A DNA stretch of 64,000 bases. Source: Antedon mediterranea. Taxonomy: Eukaryota; Echinodermata; Crinoidea; Comatulida; Antedonidae. The notes beneath the pieces are model-generated. The model made no database searches, was not told where the DNA came from, and saw only the letters and a program-made list of their open reading frames with translations. Numbering within the stretch: the stretch's first letter is position 1; every line of letters begins with the position of its first letter. The position numbers and the translations under genes are program-made. The DNA lies in contig NC_092671.1 in assembly GCF_964355755.1 (NCBI RefSeq), positions 5,591,001 to 5,655,000 on the forward strand, read 5' to 3'. Positions 1 through 13,300 of the stretch are shown piece after piece.

Positions 1-84
1 TTAACTTCGCTTATGAACACAAATTCATTTGGTACTTATAGTTTCCAAAATGTAAGTGAAAATAAATGCTTTTTATGCAGAATT

Positions 85-3000
85 TCATCTTACTCTAGTT
101 TCAACGTCTGTCCATTCACCACTGTTCTCTTCGTCTGAAGCACGTCGTTTGCGTTCAACACTCTTGCGTTCTGCACTTAATGGCGTCTCCTGTCGAAGCT
201 TCTCGACATCTGTGAATTGCACTGATTTCCCTCCACCTCTTGTATCAAAAACCTCACCCTATTAAAATATAACAAACAATTTGATTTTGCACTACAGACT
301 GTTTTATAAAGTAGATATTCGATGCTAGGCCTAAATAATATATTACTTACTTTGTCCTACACTACTACACGTACTACTCTTATTTTTTTTATTTCAAACA
401 CATCCAACAGCGAATAACTTGCCAATTACAGGATGAATAAACTATTTAATAATTTATCGTGCTTATAAACTAAGTCTCATTTGAGGCTTAGAGAGTGGAG
501 TTGAAAGAGTCGTGAGTTACAACGCTGGCACTAGCTCAGCCCTGAACCCTGGACCTTAGGATTGGAAGGCAGGCATGTTAACCACCAACAAAACCACTAC
601 GCTATAAAATTATTTTAAACAAAATATGATTTGGGATTTGTATCTTCCAATGACATTTGTTATTATTGAATTTTACCTTGAATAGTTTGGTTTCAATCTC
701 GCCTTGTGAGTTTTCTTCTTGATGTGTCAACATATAGTTGGATGCCTTCACATCTTTCATTTCTTTTGCATTCTTTATAGTTTTCTTCTTCTTGATGCCT
801 GATGGCTGCATTACTGTCTCTAAAACATGAACATTATTTTTATATTAGAAATAAACAAAACCAAACATATGAAATTAGAACATTCTTGTTTATCTATAAT
901 TAATAATTATTATAGATGTATTGTTCCCCAAAAACATGAAAAATAAATACAGTCAACTCCGCCTAAGTCGAATTCGCGTAAGTCGAAAAATTGCGAAAGT
1001 CGAATTTTTAGGAAAGTCCCAATTCTTTCCTATACATTACTGTGTAATTTTTATTTGTAAGTCGAATTTTTCTAAGTCGAAATTCGTCTAAGTCGACGTC
1101 TTTTTGCGGTCCGAATACACACATTCTTTAGTGATTTATATCGTATAAGTCGAAGTCACAAATTACGCGGCAACAACGCGCTAAAAAAGCCGATGAAACG
1201 TACGTAATTCGATAAACAAACAACAGAGGGGATAATGTGGGACCATATCGGTTCTCTCAAGCAGGTTGTATAGTATAGGCGGCGTCCTACAACTCACGCT
1301 AGTGTATGTGTGTATGAGTTGTTTCAGATCGAGTTGAGAACTTGAGCGGCGTTTTGTGGGTACCTATTTTGTGCTAAACAATGGATACCGATTTCGAATA
1401 AAAACCGAAATGTATTTATCATTGCTGCCGATAAAGAGGCTTAGCATTTATTAGGCCCAGCTAGCTAGCTAAGCAAACTCAATTCAAGAAGGCTCATCGC
1501 GTGGTGGGCCGCGATCGCGACAGGGCAGGATCCACTAGGCCTAGCCATAGCGCGGCTAGCGAGTGAGCCTAGGCCTAGCATTTTTTTGGCAAATCTGTAA
1601 GTCGAAGTTCACGTAACTCGAATTTTTATACCGGTCCCATTAGATTCGACTTAGGCGGAGTCGACTGTATTAATAAAAATCAGACTTTTGTAGTTTTTAA
1701 AAAGTTAATCACAGAAAAATAAATTGTTTCACTTATAAAATGATAAAGTAAATGGGTAAATTACAGTTTTTTAGATAAAAATTTTTTTTTTCCGATCCAA
1801 TTTTTGGTTTAAAACAAATTATTTTTTCAAGGGGACAATACATCTTTAACTACAGAGCAAAATACAGAGTAACAAAATAAATATACAACCAATAAAGAAA
1901 GTTTTCAATGATTAAAATTTGTTTGTTTTATCTGCAGGATTTTAAAACTTAACTAGTATTATATTATTATATTAATAATTTACCAACCTGTGCCAATAGT
2001 GGTGGCAGGCTTATGATCAATCCACACACTACCAGATGCTGAACGTGACCGTCTGTGTCTTAGTTTAACTGGGGGTGGATTGCGTTTAGGAGGTGGCGAC
2101 TTTGATCTGTTATGTATGACTGCTGCCCTCCTCTCCTTTACTCGGTTTGACGCTGCCTCTCTAGCGCATACAATCTCCTTTAGTTGTCTTAGTTTCTCGT
2201 CTTTAACCCATATTTTGTTTTGCATTTCCAATTGCTTTGCTTTTACTCGTTTTTCCTGTGGTTCAAAGAAATTATGAATGTAACATAATAAGGATTTTGA
2301 TAAATTGCATACTAGCCACCCAATAGCATAAAATATAAACACACAATAATTAGGCCATTCATAGCCAGGTCTGTGGACATTTATAGCAGCAACAACAACA
2401 GGCATCCAACAAGAACAATAAATGTATATGGTAACACATTGACCTTGCTTATAAAGCTGTCTACACTATCAAACTTTATGTGACAAAAAAATGTGATGTG
2501 CCAATATAAGAACATGATGATGTCATATCACTACCATATTTGGTCATATCACTACCATATTTGGGCACATCACACTTTTGTAGACAGAGCTTAAGACAAT
2601 CTATTGTATCTTCTACTTCCTAAGTACTTACACATTCTCTGGCCCACTTTTCTTTCTCACTGGTCGCAACTCCTTTCAGTGCTTGGCGTAACTTGTCTTT
2701 TTCTTGCTTCTCACGGTTTATTAATTTCAGTTTCTCATCAAGCTACAAAATATAAACATAATTGTTTTTCTATTTTTCTTGTTGAGCTTCAAAAAACAGT
2801 TATATTGCATTTGTTGAAAATTAGGAGTTGTGTTTGAAATAAGGAATAACATTGATGTTGCAACAAATTGCTGCACATATTTCTAATCCTAATTAACATA
2901 AATATTCATTGTTGAGACCTAATTTTAAAGATTAGAAAGGTTTGGTAAGGCAAATACATAAAACTTCTTTTAAAAATTCCATATAAACATACTTCAGATT

Positions 3001-6000
3001 GGAGACCCCTCCTGTCTTCCTCGTAAAGCTGATGTGTACGGTGTAACATTCCATTTTGTGCATTTTTCTCTTTCAATCTATTTTGAAATTTGACTAACTC
3101 TTTGTTCTGTGACTCGTTTTGACTTTGAAGCTGTGAATTTTTGTCTCGTAGTGTTTGACACTCGCTTTCCAAATCCAACAGCTGTGTTCGGAAGTTGCCC
3201 ACTGAAATTGTAAAAACAAATCATTAGTAGGGGCAACAAAAATATGTAGGAAAAATAGAAGAAATTTGTGGTCACTTCATCCACACAAAATGATGTAATT
3301 AATAAAACTAAATATAATCAATCAATATGCAAATTAGATTTTTATTATGATTGTTGTGCTTGCTTTTTTTGTGTATATAACCACAACCATAATAAATTTC
3401 CCCGGAGGGTGGGATAATAAAGTTTTATTGAATTGAATATTAAAAATAGGGTATAGTGTTCTTGGTCTTTGCTTAAGCTCTGTCTACACTATCAAACTTG
3501 ATGTGACAAAAACATGTGATGTGCCGATATATGGACATGATGATGTCATATCACTACCATATATGGCTACATCACACCTTTTTTGTCAAACTACTTTGAT
3601 AGTGTAGACAGAACTTAATACTCACTTAAGCTACCCCAATTTTGATTTTCAATAACAGAAGAATGTAATAGAACTTGACTTACTTAATCTTGATAATTCC
3701 TTGTTTAATGTGTTTCTTCGTTTTTCTCTCTCCATGAGGAACTCAATTAACCTCTGAATGGAATTATCATTTGGATCATTGATCTATAGAAACAATTGGA
3801 AAAGAAATAATATTAAAAATAGAATCTCTTACTAAATTATAACAAATATAGTCCAATGCTAAATCTACTTATTCTATTTATTTCATATGCATCCAACAGC
3901 GAGGCTTAGGGAGTGCAATTGAATGAGTCGTGAGTTACAACCTTGGCACTAGGTTACGATTGAACCCTTGACCTTGGGATTGGAAGGCAAGCATGTTAAC
4001 CACCAAGGTACAGGTCCACTAAATCAAAAGCAGTAATATAGTAAGTAGTAGAGTAATATAGGCTTATTGTAAAATAATCAACAATTAACTTACTTCAAAG
4101 AATGGATAAGGAGGTCCAAGAGATATCAATAGAGGTGGAACAGCTACATCATCTTCTTCTGAACCTTCTTCAATCATCCGTCTATAGATCTGGTGAGCTA
4201 CATGATAAATTGATTGTTATTTTCAGTAAGTAAGTGGGAAGTTTTTAATACAGTCAAACTCTCTTAATACCAGACTATCTGAAAACTGGACATTCTGCCA
4301 ATACCAGACTTTTCTTGAAGTCCAAACAGTCCCAAATTCATTGTTACCATTAAAAACACATTCCCAATACCAGACTTTCCGGAAAATCCGACATATTTGG
4401 CCAGCCCACATGTGTTGACTGTATTACTATTTTACAGGTGTACTTAGATATAGAACTTTGCTGTGGTGTTAATTTTTAACGCATTGTTTATTCTCATCAT
4501 TATTAATTACCTCTTCTTCTGCCAGGAGTCAATCCAATATCAAATTTGATGTCCGTTGCTCTGGCAACTTGTACCTCTTGCGTTGCTTCCGAGAATCTCA
4601 TGACATGCTGAAAAATAATTTAAACAAATTGAAAACAAACATTCTACCTTTTTTTTTCTTTGAATAATAATTTACTAAGCAGCGTTCTCGATTGTTATTA
4701 AGACCCCACTACTGAATGTCTTTGTCAAGCGATATCTGTGTTACAATTTTTTACATTTTTCTGGCTGTTTTACTTTTTTTCGTTTTGATTTAGCTTTTTG
4801 CTTATTTTATTTTGTATCTCCACTGAGATCCAGCCACTGATACCCACAGCATTGTCATTGTGTTCGGTGCTTATTTTATTTGTATCTCCATTGATATCCA
4901 GCCACTGATACGCACAGCATTGTCATTGTGTTCGGTGCTTATTTTATTTGTATAGCATTGAGATCCAGCCACTGATACCCACAGCATTGTCATTGTGTTC
5001 GGTGCTTATTTTATTTGTATCTCTATTGAGATCCAGCCACTGATACGCACAGCATTGTCATTTTTCAGTAATTTGCCTTTTGATTTTACATTTTATTAAA
5101 TTTAATTCTCTATACTACATATGTATGTAGTTTTTTTTATATAATACAGTGACACGATAAATTTGCTATACTTACGATGGTCTCATCATAGTCAGGAGCT
5201 TGTGGGTTAACGCATACAATCATTCTAACTTTACCCTCACCATCAAAGTAGTTCTTAAATAAATGTGTCACTTTGGAATCTCTATAAGGAACAATCTGTA
5301 AAACAACACATTTTCACCAAATTAAAAAAAAAATATATATATAATTTTTTTTTGGGAAAAAATATATAATAATAAAATTTGTTATCAGGGCTGCATGTCT
5401 GGAAACTCATAAGCTAAAATAGAGTGTAAAAACTGATAAAAAATGTTCATTGGATACCAACAAAAAAAGGCGAGAAATATAAATAATACCTTGCTTGATC
5501 CGTTCTTCTGATTCTCGCGTAGCATATCTATACACGTACGCAACGTCATCAGGGACGCGTTGATGTTACCTGCCTCTCGCAGCCTATCTCCAGAATTCTT
5601 TGTGCGGTGTGTTCGTTCGCTCCCAGCAAGATCAACTAAAGACAATTGGCTGATGCAAATCTGATTCTTGTCTTGGTAAACCTCTTCACCGATCGGGTCC
5701 AACGGTGCCTGTACCAACCGGATGTTGAACACACTGTGCGAACGACTGGATTCGGTGTTGAGCTGTGTGTGGGCTACTCTACGTCTTCTTTGTCCTATAA
5801 AACAACAAATGAAAAACTGTTTTAGATGGAAAACTAAAGTGCAGATAAGAGGAAAAGAACAACTACAAAACTTATAGCAGACCAAAACGAGGAGACAGCA
5901 GTACCTTTTACAAAAACAGCATATGCTTCATCTGTGGTTTTAACTTCAACTTCAGTACAGCCAGCTACATACATATTGTGATTAGCATCCTCACGGAGGG

Positions 6001-9000
6001 TTTTAGATGGCATAGACCTAAAAGAGAGAATTATTATATACCAATATTGACACTAGAAGCCTAAACGACTAATATTGTATAATAAAATAATATAAACGTT
6101 TTAACAAAATATTTATTATTTGTAACTTGCAAATGAATCAACAAGAAATATGTAACTTTGTTTATATTTCCATATTATTAAAATAAGCTAAAATAACAAA
6201 AATTAGTAACAATTTTTAAACAAACAATAAAACCAGAAGAATAATGAAAGGATAGTTAAACAGATGCTTGTGGTAACACCAATTATATTAGTATAAAACG
6301 AAATATGTCAAGGTACTTTGACTGGAGGATAACTAACTAAAGTAAATATAAATGTGTGTAACAATATGCTATATTTCTTCAAATATTTCAATCAACTTAT
6401 TAAAATGAATAAAAGCAAATTGTATTATCATGCAATGAATGATAAAATTGTATTAAATGGATGTTAAATATTTTCTAATATAATTGTTTAAATTTAATTT
6501 AAAATATAAAAAAAAAGCTTAAGGAATAACTAAGGCACCGCATGCATAACGGTACATACATGACATTTGATGGAAGTCCATACAAAAATCTGAATAAAGA
6601 ACAAACATACAGTATTAAAACAATCTACTGAAACTATAGAATATACGCTATGTAATGGTGACAGCTTACCATACTAAAAGCTTATAATTATTAAGATGTT
6701 GACACTTGAAATGTAACGTTTATGTAAATAACTAACTACTGTAACTTAAACAAAATCTTCATTTGAGCTACCAAACAGTCTTAACATTATCATCACTCGT
6801 AACTATTTAGTGCAGATTACTAAATAGGTAAAAAAATATGCTGCTTTTACTTTGGGGTCATGATGGGGTCAACCGGAAGTTCCTCAAGCAAATCGTAGAT
6901 GTAATTGTTGTAGATTTCAATGTATGATACAAACACAGTGTAGTTGTTATCGTCATCAACGTTGCTTATACTGGTTGTGTCAGGAATTCTGACAACATTT
7001 GCCAAATCATTTTTCCTACTATATTAATACAAAAAAGAAAACGTAATTTAATATTTGTTTGTTATTTCATTAAAATTTTAATTTTTATCAATGAATGAAC
7101 TGCATAAAGTTAAAATTGTCTTATTCAAGTGAATTAATAGAGCTGCAAAAAGAAATGTTTTGGAAGTTTCAGTTCATTAACAGTTATATGTAAAGATTCT
7201 GAATTTTGATCAATTTGTTACCTGCTCTTGGGTGTTGCAGGTGCAGCAGGATTTCTCAATGGTGTCAAAAGGTCACGTTTTTGTCTCTCCATCATTGCAT
7301 CTGCTTCTGTTTGAACATCCATACCATTGCACAAGTCGGGGCGGAATACCTGACAACAAAAAAACACCAAAGCAGAATAAATTGTAAGATTCTGTTTAAA
7401 CAAGTTTAAATAATGTACAAATTTAAATTTTCAAAATGTGTCAAAAAAATGATGTAATATTTACATATTTTTTGGCTTGAAGTTCTCCAATGCTGTTGAA
7501 GAGGACATCCAGAGCTCTAGGCAGAATACCTCCGTCCCCAGGGGTGCCTTGCATTGTATGGGTCTTCCCTGATCCAGTGATTCCATACATGAACAACAAT
7601 CCTAATTAAATAACAGGAAGTTAATACAGTAGTTAATTATTTGATAAGGATTTCAAATGAATAAAGAAAATTACGGGGATAATAAAAGTGTTATGAAACG
7701 ACTTGGAGACAAAATCTCTTAGAAACTTACCATTTCTCCCGTGTATTAAGTCATCTATCAACGGCAATGAAACCCGGTCAAACAGCGCCTTCTGTGAAGT
7801 GTTTGTCGGGAATACAAACTTAAATGTATATTGGTTCTAAAAGTAAAATATACAATACAATATAAAACACATTTTTATTAAGTAAATTAACAAGATATAT
7901 TTTGTATGGGACACTATAGTGAATGATAATTACTGTACCTCCTTTAGGTGACCATTTCGGTAGGCGTGAGAGGTCTCTGGAGGCCTCAATTGAATAGTAG
8001 TACTATTCACTACATCAATGCAAATTTCCGCATCACCATCTGGGGGCCTAAGTCTGCAGTAAACCTGTAAAGTGAATAAACATACACAAAAAAAATTAAG
8101 ATGAATTCTAAACAAAAAAATATGTAACAATTCAAAAATAACATACAAGTTCTTAAAGGCACTATTTCAAATTTTTATTCATCAACGAATCTCATAATTG
8201 GCATCTTAGATGTGAAACAAAATAATGTGTATATTATACTACACAGTAACCTTTGCGTGATTAGGTAACAAAAACAAAGTATACATTACTGTGAGTGTGT
8301 TTATTTTATAACAATTTTAATTCACTCATACAGAAATCAGTGTGTAGCTTTCCGCTTGTATTGAAATATATCTACGGTACAATGAATATATTAAGCAATT
8401 TTATTAAACAATTAATTGTATTTTATCTTCACCCATACATTCAATAATTTTAATTTTCCCATATTTTTATATTCAGTCAAGTATTGTGTAATTTGGGAGT
8501 TTTTTTCAACTGTAAATTTAATTGCTAGCATGTTGATATAACAGTGTTTACTTATTTGAATTTTTTTATTTAAACTTGATTGAATCATTTTTTATAAATT
8601 CAGTCTATTAAAGACAGTTACTATTATGTAAATGAATTCATTATATTTATATATCAAATGAAGCATGTGACATGACTTGAATGGAAAAAAGAAATGACCC
8701 AGTTAAAAGTAGGTTTGTTATTTTATCCTTTATAAATACTTTTTAAAAAGCATCAATTTTGTTTACAGATTAAGTGGAGCATGTAAATAGAATTTGAAGA
8801 CAAAAATTGACCAGTTAAAAATAAATCAATAAAATGGTCGATTGAATCTTGAGTTTTTTTAATTTGTTTCAAAAAGCTTTTTTAAACTAGGCCTATGCAA
8901 CTAAAATAATAATTAAAAAAAGATTCATCCTTCAATAAATTAAATTAAAGTTTTTTTTATATAAAAAAATATGATCTTTACAGTACGACACAGTAAATCA

Positions 9001-9607
9001 TAATTTACTACTTAATTTTGAAATCACATCTCTTTCTTCAAAATATTTATTCTTTTTAATACCAATCATTGATTGCTCTCTTTTTTTATTATTCCTAAAA
9101 CTAATTAGGCCTAGGCCTATAGTAGTAGTGTTATTTTAAAGATTCTACAAACCTCAACCGGATCTTTGTCTTTGTTAACAAGTCGTCTTGGTGGCTTTTT
9201 TGGTGTCTTACCACGTCTGCAACAAAAAGGGAAAAACAATTGAATTAATAAATAGGCCTAGCCTAGGCCTAATACTTAATAGGCCTAGAAAAGAAAGGGA
9301 TTATTATTAGGCCCTAGGCCTAGGGCTTATTTTGTATAAATAATAATATTCATAAGCGTAGCTATGCTATTATTGAATACCATGTAGCCACCGTTAGCTA
9401 GGCCTATTAGTAGCTGAATCAAAAATAGCAAACGTAGCCTGCATGGTAAGTATGGCCTGGCCTGGCCTGGCTAGTAAGTAGGTAAACCAGCCAGGCGCGA
9501 CGCGAAAAAAGGCCAGCGTCGCCAGCTAGCAAGTTTTTTTAGTATCAAAAATTACCATTAAATTATTAACAATTATTTACTATAAAGTGCACTTACGTTG
9601 GCTTCAT
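85..9607 (-). CDS. KIF23: Kinesin-like protein KIF23 (MKLP1), 18 exons visible
   Basis: Plus-end kinesin-6 motor of the centralspindlin complex (with RACGAP1), needed for the spindle midzone and cytokinesis. Exons, 5' to 3' on the minus strand: 9597-9607, 9153-9216, 7939-8064, 7731-7836, 7465-7601, 7222-7349, 6851-7018, 5905-6017, 5490-5794, 5176-5295, 4511-4607, 4094-4197, 3684-3783, 2993-3201, 2632-2742, 1988-2255, 677-819, and 94 (or 85)-258. All phases join; the product is about 825 residues so far, against about 856 for the short human isoform. Visible: P-loop GITGSGKT (about 109-116), switch [10 protein letters not shown] (about 297-305), switch II DLAGSE (about 339-344), coiled coil in exons 13-16, an RRSRS basic/serine motif like the Aurora B/14-3-3 site of vertebrate KIF23, and the conserved [15 protein letters not shown] and EWTDVETR C-terminal motifs. 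The last exon either stops at TGA 85-87 or uses a GTAAGA donor and continues past the left edge; vertebrate homology favours the latter. The exon 12 acceptor (TAG before 4197) and exon 16 donor (GTTGGT) are the least certain joins. Confidence 0.93.
401..605 (-). repeat. tRNA-derived SINE copy 1
   Basis: Read on the minus strand it has a Pol III A-box-like TGGTTAACATG and a B-box-like GGGTTCA about 35 nt later. It is clearly similar to the copy at 3889-4020, including the distal CATCCAACAGCGA end. It carries about 70 bp not in the other copy near that end. It lies in the last KIF23 intron. Identification as a SINE is inferred from the boxes and the second copy. Confidence 0.6.
948..1669. mobile_element. 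Tc1/mariner (pogo/Tigger-like) non-autonomous element
   Basis: A 718-bp element (950-1667) flanked by TA on both sides. Its ends are inverted: CAGTC, a two-base variable position, then CTCCGCCTAAGTCGAAT on the left, with the complement on the right. The interior repeats AAGTCGAA-type motifs near both ends and has no transposase ORF. TA duplication plus CAGT-type termini fit the pogo/Tigger branch. It sits in the KIF23 intron between exons 16 and 17, and its middle (about 1200-1580) is GC-richer than the surroundings. Confidence 0.75.
2454..2592. mobile_element. MITE family M, copy 1
   Basis: The inverted ends resemble GTCTACACTATCAAACT, with internal ATGATGTCATATCACTACCAT. The right end reads TAGACAGAGCTTAA. 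An internal piece (TCATATCACTACCATATTTG) is duplicated in tandem in this copy. It lies in a KIF23 intron. The family has five copies in the window (2454, 3473, 20590, 26619, 32690). Confidence 0.7.
3371..3440 (+). repeat. LINE 3'-end fragment (CR1/L2-like tail)
   Basis: The CCCCGGAGGGTGGGATAATAAAG tract followed by TTTATTGAATTGAAT resembles the 3' end of a non-LTR element with an ATTGA-type tail. The same tail motif ends the full RT-bearing element at 42,160-42,174. No coding part remains. Assignment is by tail similarity only. Confidence 0.5.
3473..3618. mobile_element. MITE family M, copy 2 (best preserved)
   Basis: The termini are inverted: TTAAGCTCTGTCTACACT on the left and the complement of nearly the same sequence on the right, ending in TTAA. 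The interior is nearly palindromic, with ATGATGTCAT. There are no ORFs. TTAA at both outer edges may be the target duplication (piggyBac-like) or part of the ends; other copies do not settle this. Confidence 0.75.
3889..4020 (-). repeat. tRNA-derived SINE copy 2
   Basis: The minus strand reads TGGTTAACATGC (A box) and, after about 30 nt, GGGTTCAATCG (B box). It matches the copy at 401-605 over its length. It lies in the intron between KIF23 exons 12 and 13. Confidence 0.65.
4249..4423. mobile_element. Short TA-flanked MITE (mariner/pogo-like)
   Basis: A 171-bp element (4251-4421) with CAGTCAAAC at the left end, GTTGACTG at the right end and TA on both sides. The motif AATACCAGACT recurs three times inside. 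It lies in the KIF23 intron between exons 11 and 12. It has the CAGTC terminus of the larger element at 948-1669 but a different interior. Confidence 0.65.
4799..5060 (+). repeat. Minisatellite, about 68 bp x 3.9
   Basis: Units start at 4799, 4868, 4936 and 5003, each containing GCTTATTTTATTTGTATC, GATCCAGCCACTGATAC and CACAGCATTGTCATTG. Units differ by a few substitutions and short indels. The array is inside the KIF23 intron between exons 10 and 11. Confidence 0.9.
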
Positions 9608-9913
9608 ATTTAAGATGGAAGCTGTATAAATCTTACTATATAAAAAATGATTTAGGAACACTTTAGTACCACTAACTACGACTCGGTAAAATGTAAAACT
9701 CAATCTGTTGACTTGCGTGTGCTTTTTCAAACTAACCCGCTTGATTTCAGCCAATCAAATTTGAACATTACTTCCGGTAGCAGGATACGAGAGTCTAAAA
9801 CCAGTTAACGACGGTAGAGAGAGACTATCAATTGTTGTATTTATTGTACAAAATGAGGGCAGCATGTTAAATATTTATTTTGTTGTTTGGCAACCGGACG
9901 CTTGATTGAGAAC
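9608..9913. promoter_or_regulatory. Head-to-head promoter region of KIF23 and the LRR gene
   Basis: The KIF23 start codon (9607, minus) and the probable 5' leader of the plus-strand gene (donor GTAAGT after 9913) lie back to back. For KIF23, the minus strand carries an inverted CCAAT box (9751-9755) and about 20 bp downstream TTTGAA (9726-9731), the spacing typical of CCAAT/CHR promoters that drive G2/M genes. CTTCCGG (9771-9777) is an ETS-type core. Shared promoter use and cell-cycle control are inferred. Confidence 0.55.
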
Positions 9914-10273
9914 GTAAGTACACTTTTATAAGTTTAAACTAATTAAATTATTGAAAAGCTACAGATTTACGTATTCCGTGTTCTCAAGTGAAAATTAGCT
10001 ATAAACCTAGGTGCAAATAGACTAGGAGGGAGTCGTGACCGGCCGATTTTTTCTCGCCGGACGTCCCACCACCGGCGGCCCTTTCTTCTGTGTGTGGGAC
10101 CAGTCATGCATCACTTCTCCCCTCTCTGGACGGTACGCATCTTTGATAAAATTTCAGGCTATATTCATGCTATATTTGAGTGTGTGACGTCCTAGGGCCT
10201 AGGTCGAGACGCTATTTAAAATCTCCTTAATTATTTTAAGTATAGTTAGGAAGGAGGGTGCTTTTAGATATAA

Positions 10274-10303
10274 CCAGGGAGTTGTAAACTCCCTGATAAA
10301 ACG
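10274..10303. repeat. Tiny hairpin insertion, copy 1
   Basis: CAGGGAGTT and AACTCCCTG form a 9-bp stem around a short loop. The flanks are ATATAAC and ATAAAAC, a 7-bp direct repeat with one mismatch. Relatives lie at 27972-28014 and 32896-32935. Confidence 0.6.
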
Positions 10304-10381
10304 ATATAAATTAGGCTCATCTCAAATCTGTTTATTAAATAAAAAAAAATCTTTTACTTTCAACTGATTTTTTAGATTGCA

Positions 10382-13300
10382 ATGGGATGTGGCGGATCCA
10401 AACAGCAGACAAACGCTATACCTCCACTAAGTTTAAACAATAAAAAATCTCAAGATGATGTATCACTAAGTGCTAGTAATAAGCAGAAAGTAGGCACAAG
10501 AACGGAAGATGAGGAGGATAATAGGAATGTGTGCGAAGAACAGACAATCGTGCAACCTTTTACATCATCAGCTCCTGAAGAAGAAGAGAACGAAATAACT
10601 AGGCATAAAGATGTTGATGATGAAGGATATGAAGATACTACAAATCAATTGCCTACATGTGACACCCAATATGAGGATGTTACAGAGGAGGATAATAGGA
10701 ATGTGTGCGAAGAACAGACAACCGTGCAACCGTTTACATCATCAGCGGATGATGATGATTCAAGAAAAGCAACATCTTTGCAGAAAACAGATATTAAAAA
10801 TGAAAATAAACTTAGCAGTAAGCCTAATGTAACAGAAGAATCAAATGAAGCAGTAACAAAGGAGAGTGAAGGCATTGTTATTAAAGACATTATAAACAAC
10901 GTACATTTAGAATGTGCTACAGGTATTAATGGCAAGGAAGATTCAATAAAAAATGTTGAAGAAGTAGTTGTACTGGAAGAAGAGATTGAAAAGATAGAAA
11001 AAAATAAAACCATGGAAGAGAAAATAAAAGATAATTCTAGCTTCACAGATGGAACCAGTGAACAGAAGAATCAAACCAGAACTGTTGAATCTGAAAGTAA
11101 CCATGGGGTGCATGGAAATAATGACTGTATTAAGGAAGACAGATTGTCTGCTGTATCAAATGAGAATGACATTCCTGGTCATACATCTAGAGAGGAATGC
11201 CAAGAAAGTGAATCAAGCATTGATATTGTGTCATCTGCAGATAATGTTATTGTTGAAAAGAACAATGTGATATCTACTATCAATGATAATAATGGCAGTA
11301 CTGGTGAAGTTGGAGATGGTAGTACTGATGAAATTGGTAATGTCACTGGTGAAGTTAATAATGGCAGTCCTGAGGAAGTCGGTGATGTCACTGGTGAAGT
11401 TGGTAATGGCAGTACTGAAGAAGTTGGTAATGTCACTGGTGAAGTTGGTGATGGCACTACTGAAGAAGTTGATGATGGCAGTACTGGAAAAGTTGGTGAT
11501 TGCAGAACTGAAGACTTCAATAACAATGGTGGACTTGTAAAGCAAGTGAAAACTGATATTGGTAAAGTGATTTAGTATTAAGTAAATATCTTTGAAACGT
11601 TGTCATTTAAATTATTTAACAGATTTGAAAGCCGCTGTGTGTGACACAAATATAGGTACAGTTTCCTTTCTTTTAATTGACAAAAATTGTTGGGTATTTT
11701 TTAGAAAAGACTAAAGAAGACACGAAAGATGACCAACTAAAATTCAACCAATCACTTAGAAGCTATTGTAGGCTTGTGAATCCTGATGCCATGAAAACAG
11801 TAGCAACACATGCAGTTACAGAACTTTATCTTGAGAGAGCCCTTCCAGGAATTGGAGATGTATTCACACATATTCTTGCTAACATTGGCCAATTGACAGT
11901 GAGTAATTTAAATATTGGGAAAGTCTTCCTTGTGATTTTGTAACTCATTAATTCTTATGTATGCCTCCATAAATGTAACTACTACTGTATACACTCTAGT
12001 ACATTATTCTTCTTTATTCCCTTGCTGCCAAAATGCTTTTGAAGGAATCATTGCTACATTCAAATATCTGTAATTGAAAACATACACAAATGAATTAATA
12101 AATTATTCCAGATTTCTCTTCTTTCAGGTGCTGGATCTGTCAGGCAACCATATAGGACCCCAGGCATTCCATGCTGTAGTCTTGGCGTTGAAAACCAATA
12201 AAACATTAAGATCCTTAAATGTCTCAAATAATAAGACAGACACACAGTGTTCGGTAGGCATACAAAATGATGTCTTTACATTTTAAAACTAAGTCTCAAT
12301 GGTCACAAATAACATTGTAAAGTATACAGTAGACCTAGACATATTATTTGTTTTCTTTATTTATAGGAGAGTCTTGGAATTATGTTGGCAAAGAATGATA
12401 CCTTAGAAGAATTAGATGTATCTAGTAACCAGCTTGGTAGAGATTTCTTCTCCAGAAGCGTCGGTCTAGCTATGAATACAAATTCAACTTTAAGAGTATT
12501 AAGGTGATTAATTATATAAACCTGAGCAATGAAATGTCCACCAGTATACTGCTTGATTCATTACAGACTGAAATATGTCAATCCATTTTTCTACAGATGT
12601 GCTAGTTGTGGTTTTGCAGATCTATCCATACTACTCGATAGCTTGTCCGGAAACAGCACAATTTCTGAGTTAGATTTTAGCCATAATCACATTGTCAACG
12701 GAACAGAATTGGGAGAGAAGCTAGCAGTATTACTAGCTGTATGTAAACTGTTTTCATTTTGTTAAATTTCTTTAGTCACCATCATCAAATATCATGCCAG
12801 TTCATTGCAAGATGAAACCTTCAATCTCTTTCACATATACTTTTTCCGTCTTCTTATTTATGTTCTTAGAAATCTTCAAGCCTAAGTGTTCTGAAAGTCA
12901 AAGCTACCAACATAAGTGGCGAGGGAATGCAGAAAGTGCAAAAATCATTAGAAGCAAACACTGTCCTTACAAATCTTCATATTGGTGGTAATCAGGTATC
13001 ACATTTTTTTTAATAATATAGCAAGTCCCAGTTTAAAGGAATCCTATAGGCAATTGTACAATCTCACCAATAGTACTCTTCTTTTTCTAAGTCATATTCA
13101 CTCATTTAATAGTCATTTTTAATGTCTTTGTTTAGATGCTGCACTGTAATGCTATGCTTCAATTCTTGATCACTTGTTTTAATCATGTTGGCTTAAAAAA
13201 CCTCAGTTTGCAAGATACTACTTTTAAAGAAATACATTTGGTATTTGATGGTATGTACAATAAACAATATTCCTTCAATTAATTTTGACAACAATTAAAT

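Noticed and set aside
11179-11545. Long minus-strand frames opposite the coding minisatellite
   Set aside because: They are Ser/Thr/Pro-rich shadows produced by the 45-bp repeat; the plus-strand frame joins the downstream exons.
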